Of a stretch of 64,000 bases of DNA, positions 7,858 through 16,482 are shown piece by piece. The position numbers and the translations under genes were made by a program. The notes below the pieces were generated by a model, which was not told the origin of the DNA, did not search any database, and worked only from the letters and a program-made list of their open reading frames with translations. Location: contig OZ244175.1 in the NCBI GenBank assembly GCA_965216535.1, positions 5,456,001 through 5,520,000 on the forward strand. Reading direction: 5' to 3'. Each line of letters starts with the position of its first letter. The first letter of the stretch is position 1. This DNA is from Hoeflea_A sp965216535 (GTDB lineage Bacteria > Pseudomonadota > Alphaproteobacteria > Rhizobiales > Rhizobiaceae).

Positions 7858-9429
7858 ATGCTTCACGATTCTGCTGGAACGGGTTCTGAGCTGTCGGCAC
7901 CCGACCCGGTGCTCAGTCTGTCCGACGTCGGCAAGACCTTCGGGACGAATGTCGTCCTGGACCAAATCGACTTTGATTTGCTGCCGGGTGAAATCCATGC
8001 GCTTGTGGGTGAAAACGGCGCCGGAAAATCGACCTGCCTTGGTCTGCTTTATGGATTGCACCAGCCAACGAGCGGCAAGGTTTTGCGCAACGGCCAGCCG
8101 GTGCGTGTCGAGAACCCGTCCCACGCTCAATCACTTGGCATCGGCTGCGTGTTTCAGGAACTCAGTCTGGCGGGCTCGCTTTCGGTTGCCGAGAACATCT
8201 TCGCCGGTCGCGCACCATCGCGCCTTGGCGTCGTCGAGTGGCGCGAACTCCGGCGACGCGCAGAGGCGCTGCTTTCTGAATTCGACCTTTCGATAAACGT
8301 GTCACAGCCGGTTGACAGTCTGCCGATCAGCACGCGGCAGATTGTCGAGGTTGCCAAAGCGTTGTCCATGAACTCGCAAATTCTGTTGCTGGATGAACCC
8401 ACCTCGGCGCTGACGCCGGACGAAGTCCAATCCCTGTTTGCGGTTCTGCGCAAGCTCACGAATAAGGGCATCGCAATCGTTTACGTCAGCCACCACATGT
8501 CCGAGATTTTCGAGATTTCCGATCGGATAACGGTTCTGCGCGACGGCAAAAAGATCAGCACAACTGCAACTGGGGACACATCGCAGGCGCAGGTGGTCAG
8601 CGAGATGATTGGGGGCGCGCATCCGGGTGACGTGAAGCGCTCTACCGATCAGATCGGAGACAAAATCCTGGAAGTTCAGGAACTGACCCATCCGGATCTC
8701 TTTGAGGATGTGTCGTTTTCCGTGCGCAAAGGCGAAATTCTGGGAATCGCAGGCCTGTTGGGTTCACGTCGAAGCGAGATCATGCGTGCGCTGGTTGGAC
8801 TTAGCCACGGCCATAGCGGTCGAATAATCTTCAAGGGCGTCGATGCCGCCTTTCCGTCCATACGCAAGGCCATGCGGGAAGGCATCGGGTTCGTGCCCGA
8901 AGAGCGAAAAACAGAAGGTCTGTTTTTAGACGACGCTTTGAGTTTGAACCTGGTTGCCGCGAGCCTCGACAAACATACCAGCCTTGGCCTTCTAAGCGGG
9001 CGCTCGGTTCTGAAGGCCAGTCAGAATGCAATCGAGGCGTTCGGTGTCAGAACTCGAGGACCGGCAGAAATCATCGGCGCTCTTTCGGGAGGCAACCAGC
9101 AGAAGATCATGCTGGCCAAATGGCTTGAGCGTGAACCGGATCTTTTGATCGTTGAAGAGCCCACAAAGGGCGTTGATGTTGGCGCCAAGTTTCAGATCCA
9201 CACCGAATTGCAGCGTCGGGCCGCGGCAGGAATGGCAATAATTGTGGTGTCGTCGGACTTTCCGGAGCTTGTCTCTCTTTCCACAAGAATACTTGTGATT
9301 CACGAGGGCAAGGTATCGGGCGATGTCGCCGCGCGAGATGCCACCGAAGACAGCCTTTTGCAGATGGCCGCCGGACTGTCGACCACGCCCGAAGCCGAAC
9401 ACTCCATCAATGAAGGAAGCACGTTGTGA
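7858..9429 (+). CDS. Second ribose-type sugar ABC transporter, duplicated ATP-binding subunit
   Basis: 523-residue double ATPase of the RbsA type. First domain: Walker A GENGAGKST near residue 55, signature-like LPISTRQIVEVAKAL, Walker B ILLLDEPTSALT. Second domain: degenerate P-loop GLLGSRRSE, LSGGNQQKIMLAKWL, and LLIVEEPTKGVDVG, where the usual Walker B aspartate is replaced by glutamate. AGGAGG before the ATG supports the start. It overlaps the permease start (GTGA at 9426-9429). It pairs with its own permease and binding protein and is clearly diverged from the 3259-4785 paralogue, so the two transporters probably take different ligands. Confidence 0.94.
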   Translation: MLHDSAGTGSELSAPDPVLSLSDVGKTFGTNVVLDQIDFDLLPGEIHALVGENGAGKSTCLGLLYGLHQPTSGKVLRNGQPVRVENPSHAQSLGIGCVFQELSLAGSLSVAENIFAGRAPSRLGVVEWRELRRRAEALLSEFDLSINVSQPVDSLPISTRQIVEVAKALSMNSQILLLDEPTSALTPDEVQSLFAVLRKLTNKGIAIVYVSHHMSEIFEISDRITVLRDGKKISTTATGDTSQAQVVSEMIGGAHPGDVKRSTDQIGDKILEVQELTHPDLFEDVSFSVRKGEILGIAGLLGSRRSEIMRALVGLSHGHSGRIIFKGVDAAFPSIRKAMREGIGFVPEERKTEGLFLDDALSLNLVAASLDKHTSLGLLSGRSVLKASQNAIEAFGVRTRGPAEIIGALSGGNQQKIMLAKWLEREPDLLIVEEPTKGVDVGAKFQIHTELQRRAAAGMAIIVVSSDFPELVSLSTRILVIHEGKVSGDVAARDATEDSLLQMAAGLSTTPEAEHSINEGSTL

Positions 9430-10418
9430 CAATCGCGATCGGCAACGAACACCCCGGCCGCAAATCTCCGCTTAGGCGAGTTTTGAGGGCATTCATCGAC
9501 GTTCGCGAACTGACCTTGATCGCGATGATCGCCGTGATCATCATTGTGATGTCAAACCTGAACCCCTACTTCCTGTCCCTGTCTAATTTCAGGGCGATGT
9601 CGGTCGGCATGGCTCCGACGGCCGTCATTGTCATTGGCATGGCAATACTGTTGGCCTCGGGCGGGTTCGATCTGTCGGTCGGGTCTGTCATGGCACTCTC
9701 CTCCACGGTCGTTGCGATGCTCATGCTGTCGGGCATGTCCATTCCCCTCGCCGTGGTTTTCGGATTGCTCCTTGGTGCATGCGCCGGCCTTGCCAACGGG
9801 CTGCTGGTGACCGGTCTTGGCATTAATCCGCTCATCGCCACGCTTGGTACGATGTCCATTGCCCGCGGTATTGCGCTCGTGCTGACGGAAGGGTTCTCGC
9901 TTTCCAACCTACCTCCGGCTTTTGCCTGGGTCGGCAAGGCCGACATCGGCGGATTTCCGGTGCTTGTCATCATGACGCTGGGCCTCGTTGCCTGTTTCGA
10001 TCTCGCTGTGCGCCATACCCGTTTTTTTCGCCAGGTCTACTTCATCGGCGCAAACGAAAAGGCCGCCATGCTGTCGGGCATTCACGTCAATCGTGTCCGT
10101 ATCATTGCCTATGTGTTGACCGGCGTCCTGGCTTCGTTGGCCGGCATATTGCTCGCGTCGCGGCTGATGAGCGGAACACCAACTGCGGGCAATGGAATTG
10201 AGCTCCAGGTTCTCGCGGCAGCTGTCATTGGCGGCGCCTCTCTTCGCGGCGGAGAAGGTACCATCTTGGGTGCATTTCTTGGCGTCGTCTTTGTGGCCCT
10301 GATCAACAACTCAATGACGATGCTCGCGGTGTCCATCTACTGGCAAATGATCGTTATCGGAGCCGTCCTCGTCAGCGCTGTGGCGCTCGACATGCTCATC
10401 CGCAGCAAACGCTCCTGA
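9426..10418 (+). CDS. Second sugar ABC transporter permease (RbsC type)
   Basis: 330-residue hydrophobic inner-membrane permease with a GTG start inside the ATGA-like overlap with the ATPase gene. Family marks are LTLIAMIAVIIIVMSNLNPYF, ILLASGGFDLSVGSVMALSS near residue 75, GLGINPLIATLGTMSIARGIAL, and AAAVIGGASLRGGEGTILGA near residue 265. It forms the channel for the system encoded at 7858-11453. An SD-like GGGAGG before the next gene indicates continued translation of the polycistron. Confidence 0.93.
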   Translation: MTIAIGNEHPGRKSPLRRVLRAFIDVRELTLIAMIAVIIIVMSNLNPYFLSLSNFRAMSVGMAPTAVIVIGMAILLASGGFDLSVGSVMALSSTVVAMLMLSGMSIPLAVVFGLLLGACAGLANGLLVTGLGINPLIATLGTMSIARGIALVLTEGFSLSNLPPAFAWVGKADIGGFPVLVIMTLGLVACFDLAVRHTRFFRQVYFIGANEKAAMLSGIHVNRVRIIAYVLTGVLASLAGILLASRLMSGTPTAGNGIELQVLAAAVIGGASLRGGEGTILGAFLGVVFVALINNSMTMLAVSIYWQMIVIGAVLVSAVALDMLIRSKRS

Positions 10419-10457
10419 AGAATTACCCAGATCAACAACCGAAAGAGGGAGGTCACT

Positions 10458-11453
10458 TTGACCAATTTGAACTTGAACAGGCGCGGTCTTCTAGCTGCGG
10501 GAACTGCGGCCGGTATTGCCGGCGCATTCGGATTGCCGACGCTCACGAGCGAGGCGCACGCGCAAGCCGCCGGCAAGGAGTATGTTTTCCTTTCGATTGT
10601 CACCCAGGTTCCCTTCTGGGTGGACTATCGCAATGCCATGAAGGATCTCGAAGAGCTGATGGGCATCAAGGCTACCTTCACCGGGCCACTGGATTTCGAC
10701 ACCGCGGGACAGGCGCGCCAGCTCGATGAGTTGATTGCCCGCCGCCCAGCCGGAATCCTGATTTTCCCGGGTGATCCGGCGACGTTGGCTCCCGGTGTCG
10801 AACGCGCTGTTGAAGCGGGAATACCTATTACGACCTGTATCGGCGATATACCGAACAGTCCGCGGTCGAGCTTTCTGGGGATCAACGGCGTACAGGCGGG
10901 TCGCGTTGGCGGCGAAATGCTGGCACAGGCGATCGGCGGCAAGGGCAAAGTCGTTCTGGGTACGTTCCCTGCTCCCTCGACACTTGAACGGGTCGAAGGG
11001 TACAAGCAGGTGTTCGCCGAGAAGTATCCCGAGATCGAGGTTGTCGACGTGGTCAACGACAAAGCAGATCCGTCCTACGCCCCGACTGCCTATCTGCAGG
11101 CCATTCAAGCCCACCCCGATATTGTCGGAATCGGGGGTACGGACGGCGACAGCGGCAAGGGTGCGGCTATCGCGGTGCATGAGGCAGGTCGAGCCGGAGA
11201 CATCAAGATTGTTGCTATGGACCGAAACGACGACATGCTGCCCTATATCGAAGACGGCACGATCACCGGCGCCGTTGCACAGAAGTCCTATCTGGAGATC
11301 TTCCTGGCATTCCACATGATGCACTGGCAGAACACCGACGCACTCAAGGTTCTGCCCGACTGGCGTGCCGCCGGTATCAATCCTCTTCCTGAACGGGTCG
11401 AAACCGGCGTCATGCCCATCACACAAGCGAATGTCTCGCAGTTCAAACACTGA
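10458..11453 (+). CDS. Second sugar ABC substrate-binding protein, Tat-type signal
   Basis: 331-residue periplasmic sugar-binding protein. The leader MTNLNLNRRGLLAAGTAAGIAGAFGLPTL has a twin-arginine NRRGLLAAG motif and ends near SEAHAQA, so export by Tat rather than Sec is likely. The mature part shows FLSIVTQVPFWVDYRNAMKDLEE and the hinge-side GIGGTDGDSGKGAAIAVHEAG and DRNDDMLPYIEDGTITGAV. The start is a TTG at 10458, supported by GGGAGG at 10447-10452. A strong hairpin follows the stop codon. The ligand is unknown. Confidence 0.92.
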   Translation: MTNLNLNRRGLLAAGTAAGIAGAFGLPTLTSEAHAQAAGKEYVFLSIVTQVPFWVDYRNAMKDLEELMGIKATFTGPLDFDTAGQARQLDELIARRPAGILIFPGDPATLAPGVERAVEAGIPITTCIGDIPNSPRSSFLGINGVQAGRVGGEMLAQAIGGKGKVVLGTFPAPSTLERVEGYKQVFAEKYPEIEVVDVVNDKADPSYAPTAYLQAIQAHPDIVGIGGTDGDSGKGAAIAVHEAGRAGDIKIVAMDRNDDMLPYIEDGTITGAVAQKSYLEIFLAFHMMHWQNTDALKVLPDWRAAGINPLPERVETGVMPITQANVSQFKH

Positions 11454-11457
11454 TGTC

Positions 11458-11493
11458 TCCGGTCCGGTGCGCCGGACGGCGCACCGGACCGGA
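11458..11493 (+). terminator. Perfect 16-bp hairpin after binding-protein gene
   Basis: TCCGGTCCGGTGCGCC at 11458-11473 is exactly complementary to 11478-11493 across a GGAC loop. There is no long T-run after it; AATGAAAAACG follows. It sits between the binding-protein stop and the next gene of the same operon, so it is more likely a partial terminator or a 3' mRNA-stabilising hairpin that raises binding-protein expression than a full stop. Confidence 0.7.
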
Positions 11494-11507
11494 AATGAAA
11501 AACGCTT

Positions 11508-12422
11508 ATGAGTGCAGCCTGGCAAACACTGCGACTTACCTCCGGCGACCTTGAACTGGTTGTCCTGCCCGGCATCGGTGGCCGGCTTTGGGATGTGGTG
11601 TTTGCCGGTCGTTCGCTCCTGTTCCAAAACCCGGATCTCAGCGGACAAAGTCCAGATCTGGACACACTGTCGGATCTGCCGACACGATCGCCGCAATTCA
11701 ATTTCCCCCTGTGGGGAGGCGAGAAAACCTGGATCGCTCCTGACAGTTCGTGGGTCGAGAACGCGCCTTTTCCAACACTTGATTCAGGCCCTTATCGCGT
11801 AAGCGACAGGGACCAGAGCAGCTTAGCGCTGGAGAGTCAGGTCTGCCCGTTGACGGGACTGGTGATCCAAAGACGCATTGGTCTGAAAAACTCCAATCGC
11901 TGGATACTGCATCATGAGGTCCACAACAGCGGTCCAATGAAGCGCCATACAGGAATCTGGTCGGTGCTCATGCTCAACCAGCCGGTTCGGATTGGCCTCG
12001 CGGGCGCACCGAACCAAACAATAAAACGGGTGTTTGGAGAGGCCGGCGCTCTCAACAAATCATCGGGCTCGTTTATCCGTTTTGACTGCACCTCGTTGCA
12101 GGAGTTCAAATCGGGTATGTTCAATCCGCGGGGACGTGTGTTCATGCAACTCGGCGGCCCTAAGGACCCGATCTGGATCCAGTGTTCAACTGCTCCGGCC
12201 AAACGGAATGATCGTTTCGCGCACGGTCACAATTTCGAAGTCTTCAACTCGGGTGATTATCCCTATTGCGAGACCGAATGGCACGCACCTGCGTGCCACC
12301 TGGAACCAGGCCAAAGCACGTCTTTCGTTCAGCACTTTCGAATCTGGTCCGGATCGTACCGGCACTCCGGAGACAAACTTCAGGCGGAAGAGGAGGAACT
12401 ACTGGAATGCATGTCCTTGTGA
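11508..12422 (+). CDS. Aldose-epimerase-like (mutarotase-fold) protein
   Basis: 304-residue protein. TLRLTSGDLELVVLPGIGGRLWDVVFAGRSLLFQNP is the typical opening of galactose-mutarotase-fold proteins; FPLWGGEKTWIAP and HHEVHNSGP carry residues normally found around the sugar site. No signal peptide. It may equilibrate sugar anomers or bind the transported sugar, but the family is heterogeneous and catalytic residues are not certain. It follows the binding protein by 54 bases and overlaps the next gene by 16 bases, so it belongs to the transporter operon. Confidence 0.65.
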   Translation: MSAAWQTLRLTSGDLELVVLPGIGGRLWDVVFAGRSLLFQNPDLSGQSPDLDTLSDLPTRSPQFNFPLWGGEKTWIAPDSSWVENAPFPTLDSGPYRVSDRDQSSLALESQVCPLTGLVIQRRIGLKNSNRWILHHEVHNSGPMKRHTGIWSVLMLNQPVRIGLAGAPNQTIKRVFGEAGALNKSSGSFIRFDCTSLQEFKSGMFNPRGRVFMQLGGPKDPIWIQCSTAPAKRNDRFAHGHNFEVFNSGDYPYCETEWHAPACHLEPGQSTSFVQHFRIWSGSYRHSGDKLQAEEEELLECMSL

Positions 12423-13216
12423 CCGGTGCCGGTGGACACCTCGGCAGAAAGCTGTTCGATTTTCTCGAAAATCGCCCCGATTTCAAAGTCAGCGGCCTGG
12501 ACATCCGACCGGTCGACCACCCGCATATCAACCAAGCCGATTTCGGCGGAGATCCGGTCTGGGCAGAGTACTTTAAGGGCGTCGACGTCATCGTGCATCT
12601 CGCCGGAGACCGGGAGCCTGCCGCCACCTGGGAATCGAGCATCCGGAACAACATGGACGCCACATTGGCGCTTTACCATCACGCGGCGGAACAGGGCGTA
12701 TCGCGGGTCGTGCTGGCCAGCTCGAACTGGGTTCAGGGCGACAAGCGGTTTACCAACGACCGCCTGGACAGCAGCACGCCGCCCGGGCCTGTCAACGCCT
12801 ACGGCATGTCGAAACTGTTTTGCGAAAGAACCGGAGAGTATTTCTCAAAACACAAGGGTTTGTCCGTCATCTGCTTGCGCATAGGGTGGACGCAATGGAC
12901 GCACGGAAACCGCCCGGGTCCCCATATGGCAATGGGACGATGGGGTCAGGAAATGTGGCTTAGCGACCGGGATTATCTCAACGGAATGCTCGCCGCGATC
13001 ACCGCACGAGATGTTGACTTCGCTGCCGTTAATCTGATTTCGAACAATCCGGGGATGCGTTGGGACATCAATGAGACAAAGGAACGGATTGGCTTTGAAG
13101 CCGAGGACGGTCAACCCGCCACGCTCAACCTGCAAATCCAGATGAAATCTTGGTTTTGCAAATGTGTCACCTTCTCAGCGCAGCGTCTCTTTGCCCGCGT
13201 GTTTCCTGAATGGTAG
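12407..13216 (+). CDS. NAD-dependent epimerase/dehydratase, uronate-dehydrogenase-like
   Basis: 269-residue extended SDR. It begins MHVLVTGAGGHLGRKLFDFL (GxxGxxG cofactor loop), then DVIVHLAGDRE, VVLASSNWVQG with the catalytic serine, and NAYGMSKLFCE with the YxxxK pair. Length and motif order resemble uronate dehydrogenases, which make aldarolactones from uronic acids; this would suit an operon family that also has a lactonase. The start at 12407 overlaps the mutarotase-like gene and gives the normal length; the frame is open further upstream but only within that gene. The last 30 residues (MKSWFCKCVTFSAQR) look unusual for the family. Confidence 0.82.
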   Translation: MHVLVTGAGGHLGRKLFDFLENRPDFKVSGLDIRPVDHPHINQADFGGDPVWAEYFKGVDVIVHLAGDREPAATWESSIRNNMDATLALYHHAAEQGVSRVVLASSNWVQGDKRFTNDRLDSSTPPGPVNAYGMSKLFCERTGEYFSKHKGLSVICLRIGWTQWTHGNRPGPHMAMGRWGQEMWLSDRDYLNGMLAAITARDVDFAAVNLISNNPGMRWDINETKERIGFEAEDGQPATLNLQIQMKSWFCKCVTFSAQRLFARVFPEW

Positions 13217-13257
13217 TTTTGGCGAACTTTGAATGATCCGGCTTGTCGCCGTTTCAC

Positions 13258-15174
13258 CTAGCGCAAGAAGCCCGAAAAAAATGCACTGAGATCGCGATAC
13301 GCACCAAGCGGCAGGATGTGGGCAACATATTGATCGGGCCGCACCACCACCATGCAGCCCTGCTCCCGGTCGATGCCGCGCATGTCGAAGATGTCCTCGC
13401 CCGAAGCGATGTCGGCGCAGAAGATTTTTTCGTAGTCGCAGAGGCCGTATTTGCCTTTTCGCGGAAGTAGAAATGACGGCATCGTCGCCAGCTCCATCTC
13501 GCGGAATCCTTGCTGATAGACAGCGCGCACGTCGATCACCGAATCCGCGTCGGTGCCTTCAGGTGTGTGTCTGATGACCGGCGAATCCGGTGAGGACGCC
13601 AGGAAGCTGCAAAGGGCGTCAACGGCCGATCCTGGGGCGGCATCGACCTCCGCAAAGATGAAGATCCGCCAGCGGCCATCAACTTCGACCGCGTGCCCCA
13701 GATGCATCGGTTTGGCGTCACCGAGGCGAATGACCGGTGCCGAGTGAAACCGCATGCCTATGGGGAAGCCTTTGGCGAGGTCCTGATGCGTTCGCGCACC
13801 GGTCAACACGGATGGTTGGTAGACCGTTGCCGTTCCGGCAGTGTAGCGACCGCTTTTGACGAAATGGTCCTGCACCTCCGCCGGGTCGATGCCGTCCGGG
13901 TTGTCCGCGGATTTTGTCGGCATGCTCAGCATGCGTGCCCAGCGGCTGTCAAAATCGATCAGTTCTTGGGCAATGGCCTGGCGCTCTGCCGAATAGGTGC
14001 GCAGGAGGTCAGCATCCGAGCGGCCGAGCAGGACATGCGCCAGCTTCCAGCCCAGGTTGAATGCATCCTGCATGGATACATTCATCCCCAGCCCAGCCTT
14101 CGGAGAATGGGTGTGGCAGGCGTCGCCGGCGATGAAAACGTGAGGCAGCCGGGTCGCGAGGTCTGCTTCGGGGACATCGTCAAACCGATCGCAAATCCGT
14201 TGTCCGATTTCATAGACAGACCACCAGGCCAGTTCCTTGACGTCGATGCTGTAGGGGCTGAGAATCCGGTTTGCCGCGTCGATCAGGTAGTCAGACGTTA
14301 TATTTTTGCTGGCCACCCGCTCGTTTTCGGCCAGTTGGTCGAGTTCCACATAAATGCGAAACAGATAACCGCCCTCGCGCGGGATGATCAGAATCGTGCC
14401 CTGTTGCTCTGACTTGATCAGGGATTTCATCCGAACATCGGGAAAGTCGGTTACGGCCAGGATGTCCATGACGCCCCAGGCCTGATTAGCAGCTTCACCC
14501 TTGAGCTCCCGGCCTATTGCTTTTCGTACCGCGCTGCGGGCTCCATCGCATCCAACGACATAGCGAGCCTTCACGGTTTCCGTTTGGCCTTTGTGTGCTT
14601 CGTCGGTTCGTTCGATTGTCACCGTCACCGGATGAGTGCTTTTACCGGATTGATCCACGTCCACGTCGACGAGGCGCCGCTCATAATCCGGTACCAGGCG
14701 ATTGGGTGAATTGTGCATGACCTCAAGATAACGGTCATGGACCCGCGCCTGGTTGAGAATGACATGCGGGAACTCCGAAAGGCCCTCCTCAACATCCCTG
14801 ATCCGATCGCTCCGCACGATCGACCCGGGCGATGCAGGGTCCGGCTTCCAGAACGTCGTCTCGCTGATCCAGCAGGCCTCCTTGGTGATCTTGTCGGCAA
14901 ACCCGAAAGCCTGGAACATCTCGATGGTCCGACAGGCGATCCCGTCGGCCTGACCATGGGTGAGAGGACCGTCCTTTTGTTCGACGATCCTCGCAGTGAT
15001 TTGGGGAAAGGCCGAAAGCTGGGCGGCGAGCGTCAAGCCGGCCGGCCCGCAACCGACAATCAAAACATCGACTTCGGCGGGAAGACTGTCCGGACCGGTC
15101 TCGGACACACGATGCTCTGAAGGATCCGAAATTTCGGGGTCACCGGTCCTGAAACCATTGAGATGGAACTGCAC
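13258..15174 (-). CDS. mobA: 3-hydroxybenzoate 4-monooxygenase-like flavoprotein
   Basis: 638-residue aromatic hydroxylase of the phenol 2-monooxygenase/MobA type; FAD- and NAD(P)H-dependent hydroxylation of a phenolic ring. FAD motif VDVLIVGCGPAGLTLAAQL at residues 36-54, QADGIACRTIEMFQAFGFADKI, VVGCDGARSAVRKAIG near 208 (DG motif), and FIAGDACHTHSPKAGLGMNVSMQDAFNLGWKLA near 345 for the ribityl site. The C-terminal thioredoxin-like domain carries DIFDMRGIDREQGCMVVVRPDQYVA. Overall length and the opening MQFHLNGFR match my memory of Comamonas MobA, which makes protocatechuate from 3-hydroxybenzoate; substrate here is inferred from that. Divergent from the MarR gene, which probably represses it. 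Confidence 0.85.
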   Translation of the reverse strand: MQFHLNGFRTGDPEISDPSEHRVSETGPDSLPAEVDVLIVGCGPAGLTLAAQLSAFPQITARIVEQKDGPLTHGQADGIACRTIEMFQAFGFADKITKEACWISETTFWKPDPASPGSIVRSDRIRDVEEGLSEFPHVILNQARVHDRYLEVMHNSPNRLVPDYERRLVDVDVDQSGKSTHPVTVTIERTDEAHKGQTETVKARYVVGCDGARSAVRKAIGRELKGEAANQAWGVMDILAVTDFPDVRMKSLIKSEQQGTILIIPREGGYLFRIYVELDQLAENERVASKNITSDYLIDAANRILSPYSIDVKELAWWSVYEIGQRICDRFDDVPEADLATRLPHVFIAGDACHTHSPKAGLGMNVSMQDAFNLGWKLAHVLLGRSDADLLRTYSAERQAIAQELIDFDSRWARMLSMPTKSADNPDGIDPAEVQDHFVKSGRYTAGTATVYQPSVLTGARTHQDLAKGFPIGMRFHSAPVIRLGDAKPMHLGHAVEVDGRWRIFIFAEVDAAPGSAVDALCSFLASSPDSPVIRHTPEGTDADSVIDVRAVYQQGFREMELATMPSFLLPRKGKYGLCDYEKIFCADIASGEDIFDMRGIDREQGCMVVVRPDQYVAHILPLGAYRDLSAFFSGFLR

Positions 15175-15216
15175 GCGCTCCCCTCCTCCACATTCTGCTC
15201 GACTTGCGTAATATAG

Positions 15217-15240
15217 TTAGTATACTTATCATTAGTATAC
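15217..15240. promoter_or_regulatory. Tandem TTAGTATAC repeats in mobA/marR promoter
   Basis: TTAGTATAC occurs at 15217-15225 and again at 15232-15240, 15 bases apart. Each contains the palindrome GTATAC, and the first is extended to AGTATACT. They lie in the 99-base divergent promoter, so they are the likely binding sites of the MarR protein encoded at 15274. Confidence 0.6.
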
Positions 15241-15273
15241 ACGTCAATTGACTTGAACCGACCGGAGGCGTGC

Positions 15274-15741
15274 TTGGCCGACATCTACTCAAAGCCCGGA
15301 CACCTGATCCGCCGGCTGCAGCAGATCGCCGTGGCGATCTTCCACACCGAAGTTGCGAAGCTCGGGCATGATCTGACACCGGTCCAATATGCCGCGCTGG
15401 CGACGGTCGAAACACATGATGGCATCGATCAGGCCACGCTGGCCGGACAGATCGCCTATGATCGTGCAACGATTACCGGAGTCATCGACCGGCTTGTTCA
15501 AAAGGACCTGGTGGTCCGGCGCGTTAGCGAACGCGACCGGCGGGCCCGCGAACTCCACATCACAGAGACTGGCAGACGCACACTGGGGGAGATCACGCCG
15601 GCGGTGGACGCCGCACAGCGCATCATTCTAGAGGGATTGGCACCTGAAGAAGCCGAGGAGTTCATGCGGCTTTTGAATAAGCTCACGTCGTCTGCAAACG
15701 ACCTCAGCAGAGCGCCCCTGAAATCGACCAACAAAACCTGA
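15274..15741 (+). CDS. MarR-family regulator
   Basis: 155-residue winged-helix regulator. The conserved opening ADIYSKPGHLIRRLQQIAVAIF leads to the DNA-binding part LTPVQYAALATVETHDGIDQATLAGQIAYDRATITGVIDRLVQKDLVVRR with the wing SERDRRARELHITETGR. This subgroup usually senses aromatic acids and represses neighbouring degradation genes. I chose the TTG at 15274 because GGAGG at 15263-15267 is well placed; a TTG at 15253 would add seven residues without a ribosome site. It is divergent from the mobA-like gene. Confidence 0.9.
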   Translation: MADIYSKPGHLIRRLQQIAVAIFHTEVAKLGHDLTPVQYAALATVETHDGIDQATLAGQIAYDRATITGVIDRLVQKDLVVRRVSERDRRARELHITETGRRTLGEITPAVDAAQRIILEGLAPEEAEEFMRLLNKLTSSANDLSRAPLKSTNKT

Positions 15742-15789
15742 CACGAGAGCAGCGCCGCGGTGCGTTCTGTGCGCGCACTCAATCAGCGG

Positions 15790-16482
15790 TCAAAGCTCCA
15801 GCCATCGAGTGAGTGCATCGTTTGTGGAACCGGGCTGCTCCAGAGTCGGCAGGTGGCCGGCGCCCCTGACAATTTCAAGGTGCGAGCCGGGGATCAGCGC
15901 GTGCATCAGTTCGTGTCGCTCCACCGGACAAGGCCGATCATCCTCACCGCACAGAACCAGCGCCGGGATCTTCATCGCCCGTAGCGTCTCCTGCTGGTCG
16001 GGTCGCGTCTGCAAGGCACGCGACTGGCTGACGAAAACATCGGGGCCGAGCGCTGCAGCCATGTCCATGCAAAGGTCGAGAATTTCCGCGCGCCGAGGCC
16101 CGTCGGCCAGATAGTTCGGCTTCATCTCCTCGCGCATAACAACGGCCAGGCCGCCTTGACGAACGGTTCGGATCTGCGGCTCCCGCGCGGCCCTCATCTC
16201 GACCGTTTCGGCCCGTGGATTGGTATCCATCAGGGCAATGCGCTCGACGCGGTCGGGGGCCTGCCGAAAAATCTCCATTGCAAGGATACCGCCCATCGAC
16301 AGGCCCGCAAGTGCGAAACGCGGCGGTGCTTCCGCCAGCACCGCCGCGGCCATATCAGCAAACGTGTCGTGACATGCGGGCTTTGGCAGAACGATGCTGT
16401 ATTTCGACGCCAGCGTCGCTATTTGCGGTGCGAAAAGACGGGCGTCGCACATCATGCCCGGCAGCATCAGGAGTGCTGTCAT
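15790..16482 (-). CDS. Alpha/beta-hydrolase
   Basis: About 230-residue alpha/beta-hydrolase-fold enzyme. LLMLPGMMCDARLFAPQIA is the typical first strand and oxyanion region, and FALAGLSMGGILAMEIF is the nucleophile elbow (GLSMG, serine near residue 80). The acid is likely in LVLCGEDDRPCPV, and GAGHLPTLEQPG carries the histidine. It probably cleaves an ester, lactone or C-C bond. The ATG at 16482 overlaps the stop of the MetE-like gene (ATGA); longer upstream extensions lie in that gene and look random. It is the last gene of the LacI-linked operon. Confidence 0.87.
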   Translation of the reverse strand: MTALLMLPGMMCDARLFAPQIATLASKYSIVLPKPACHDTFADMAAAVLAEAPPRFALAGLSMGGILAMEIFRQAPDRVERIALMDTNPRAETVEMRAAREPQIRTVRQGGLAVVMREEMKPNYLADGPRRAEILDLCMDMAAALGPDVFVSQSRALQTRPDQQETLRAMKIPALVLCGEDDRPCPVERHELMHALIPGSHLEIVRGAGHLPTLEQPGSTNDALTRWLEL

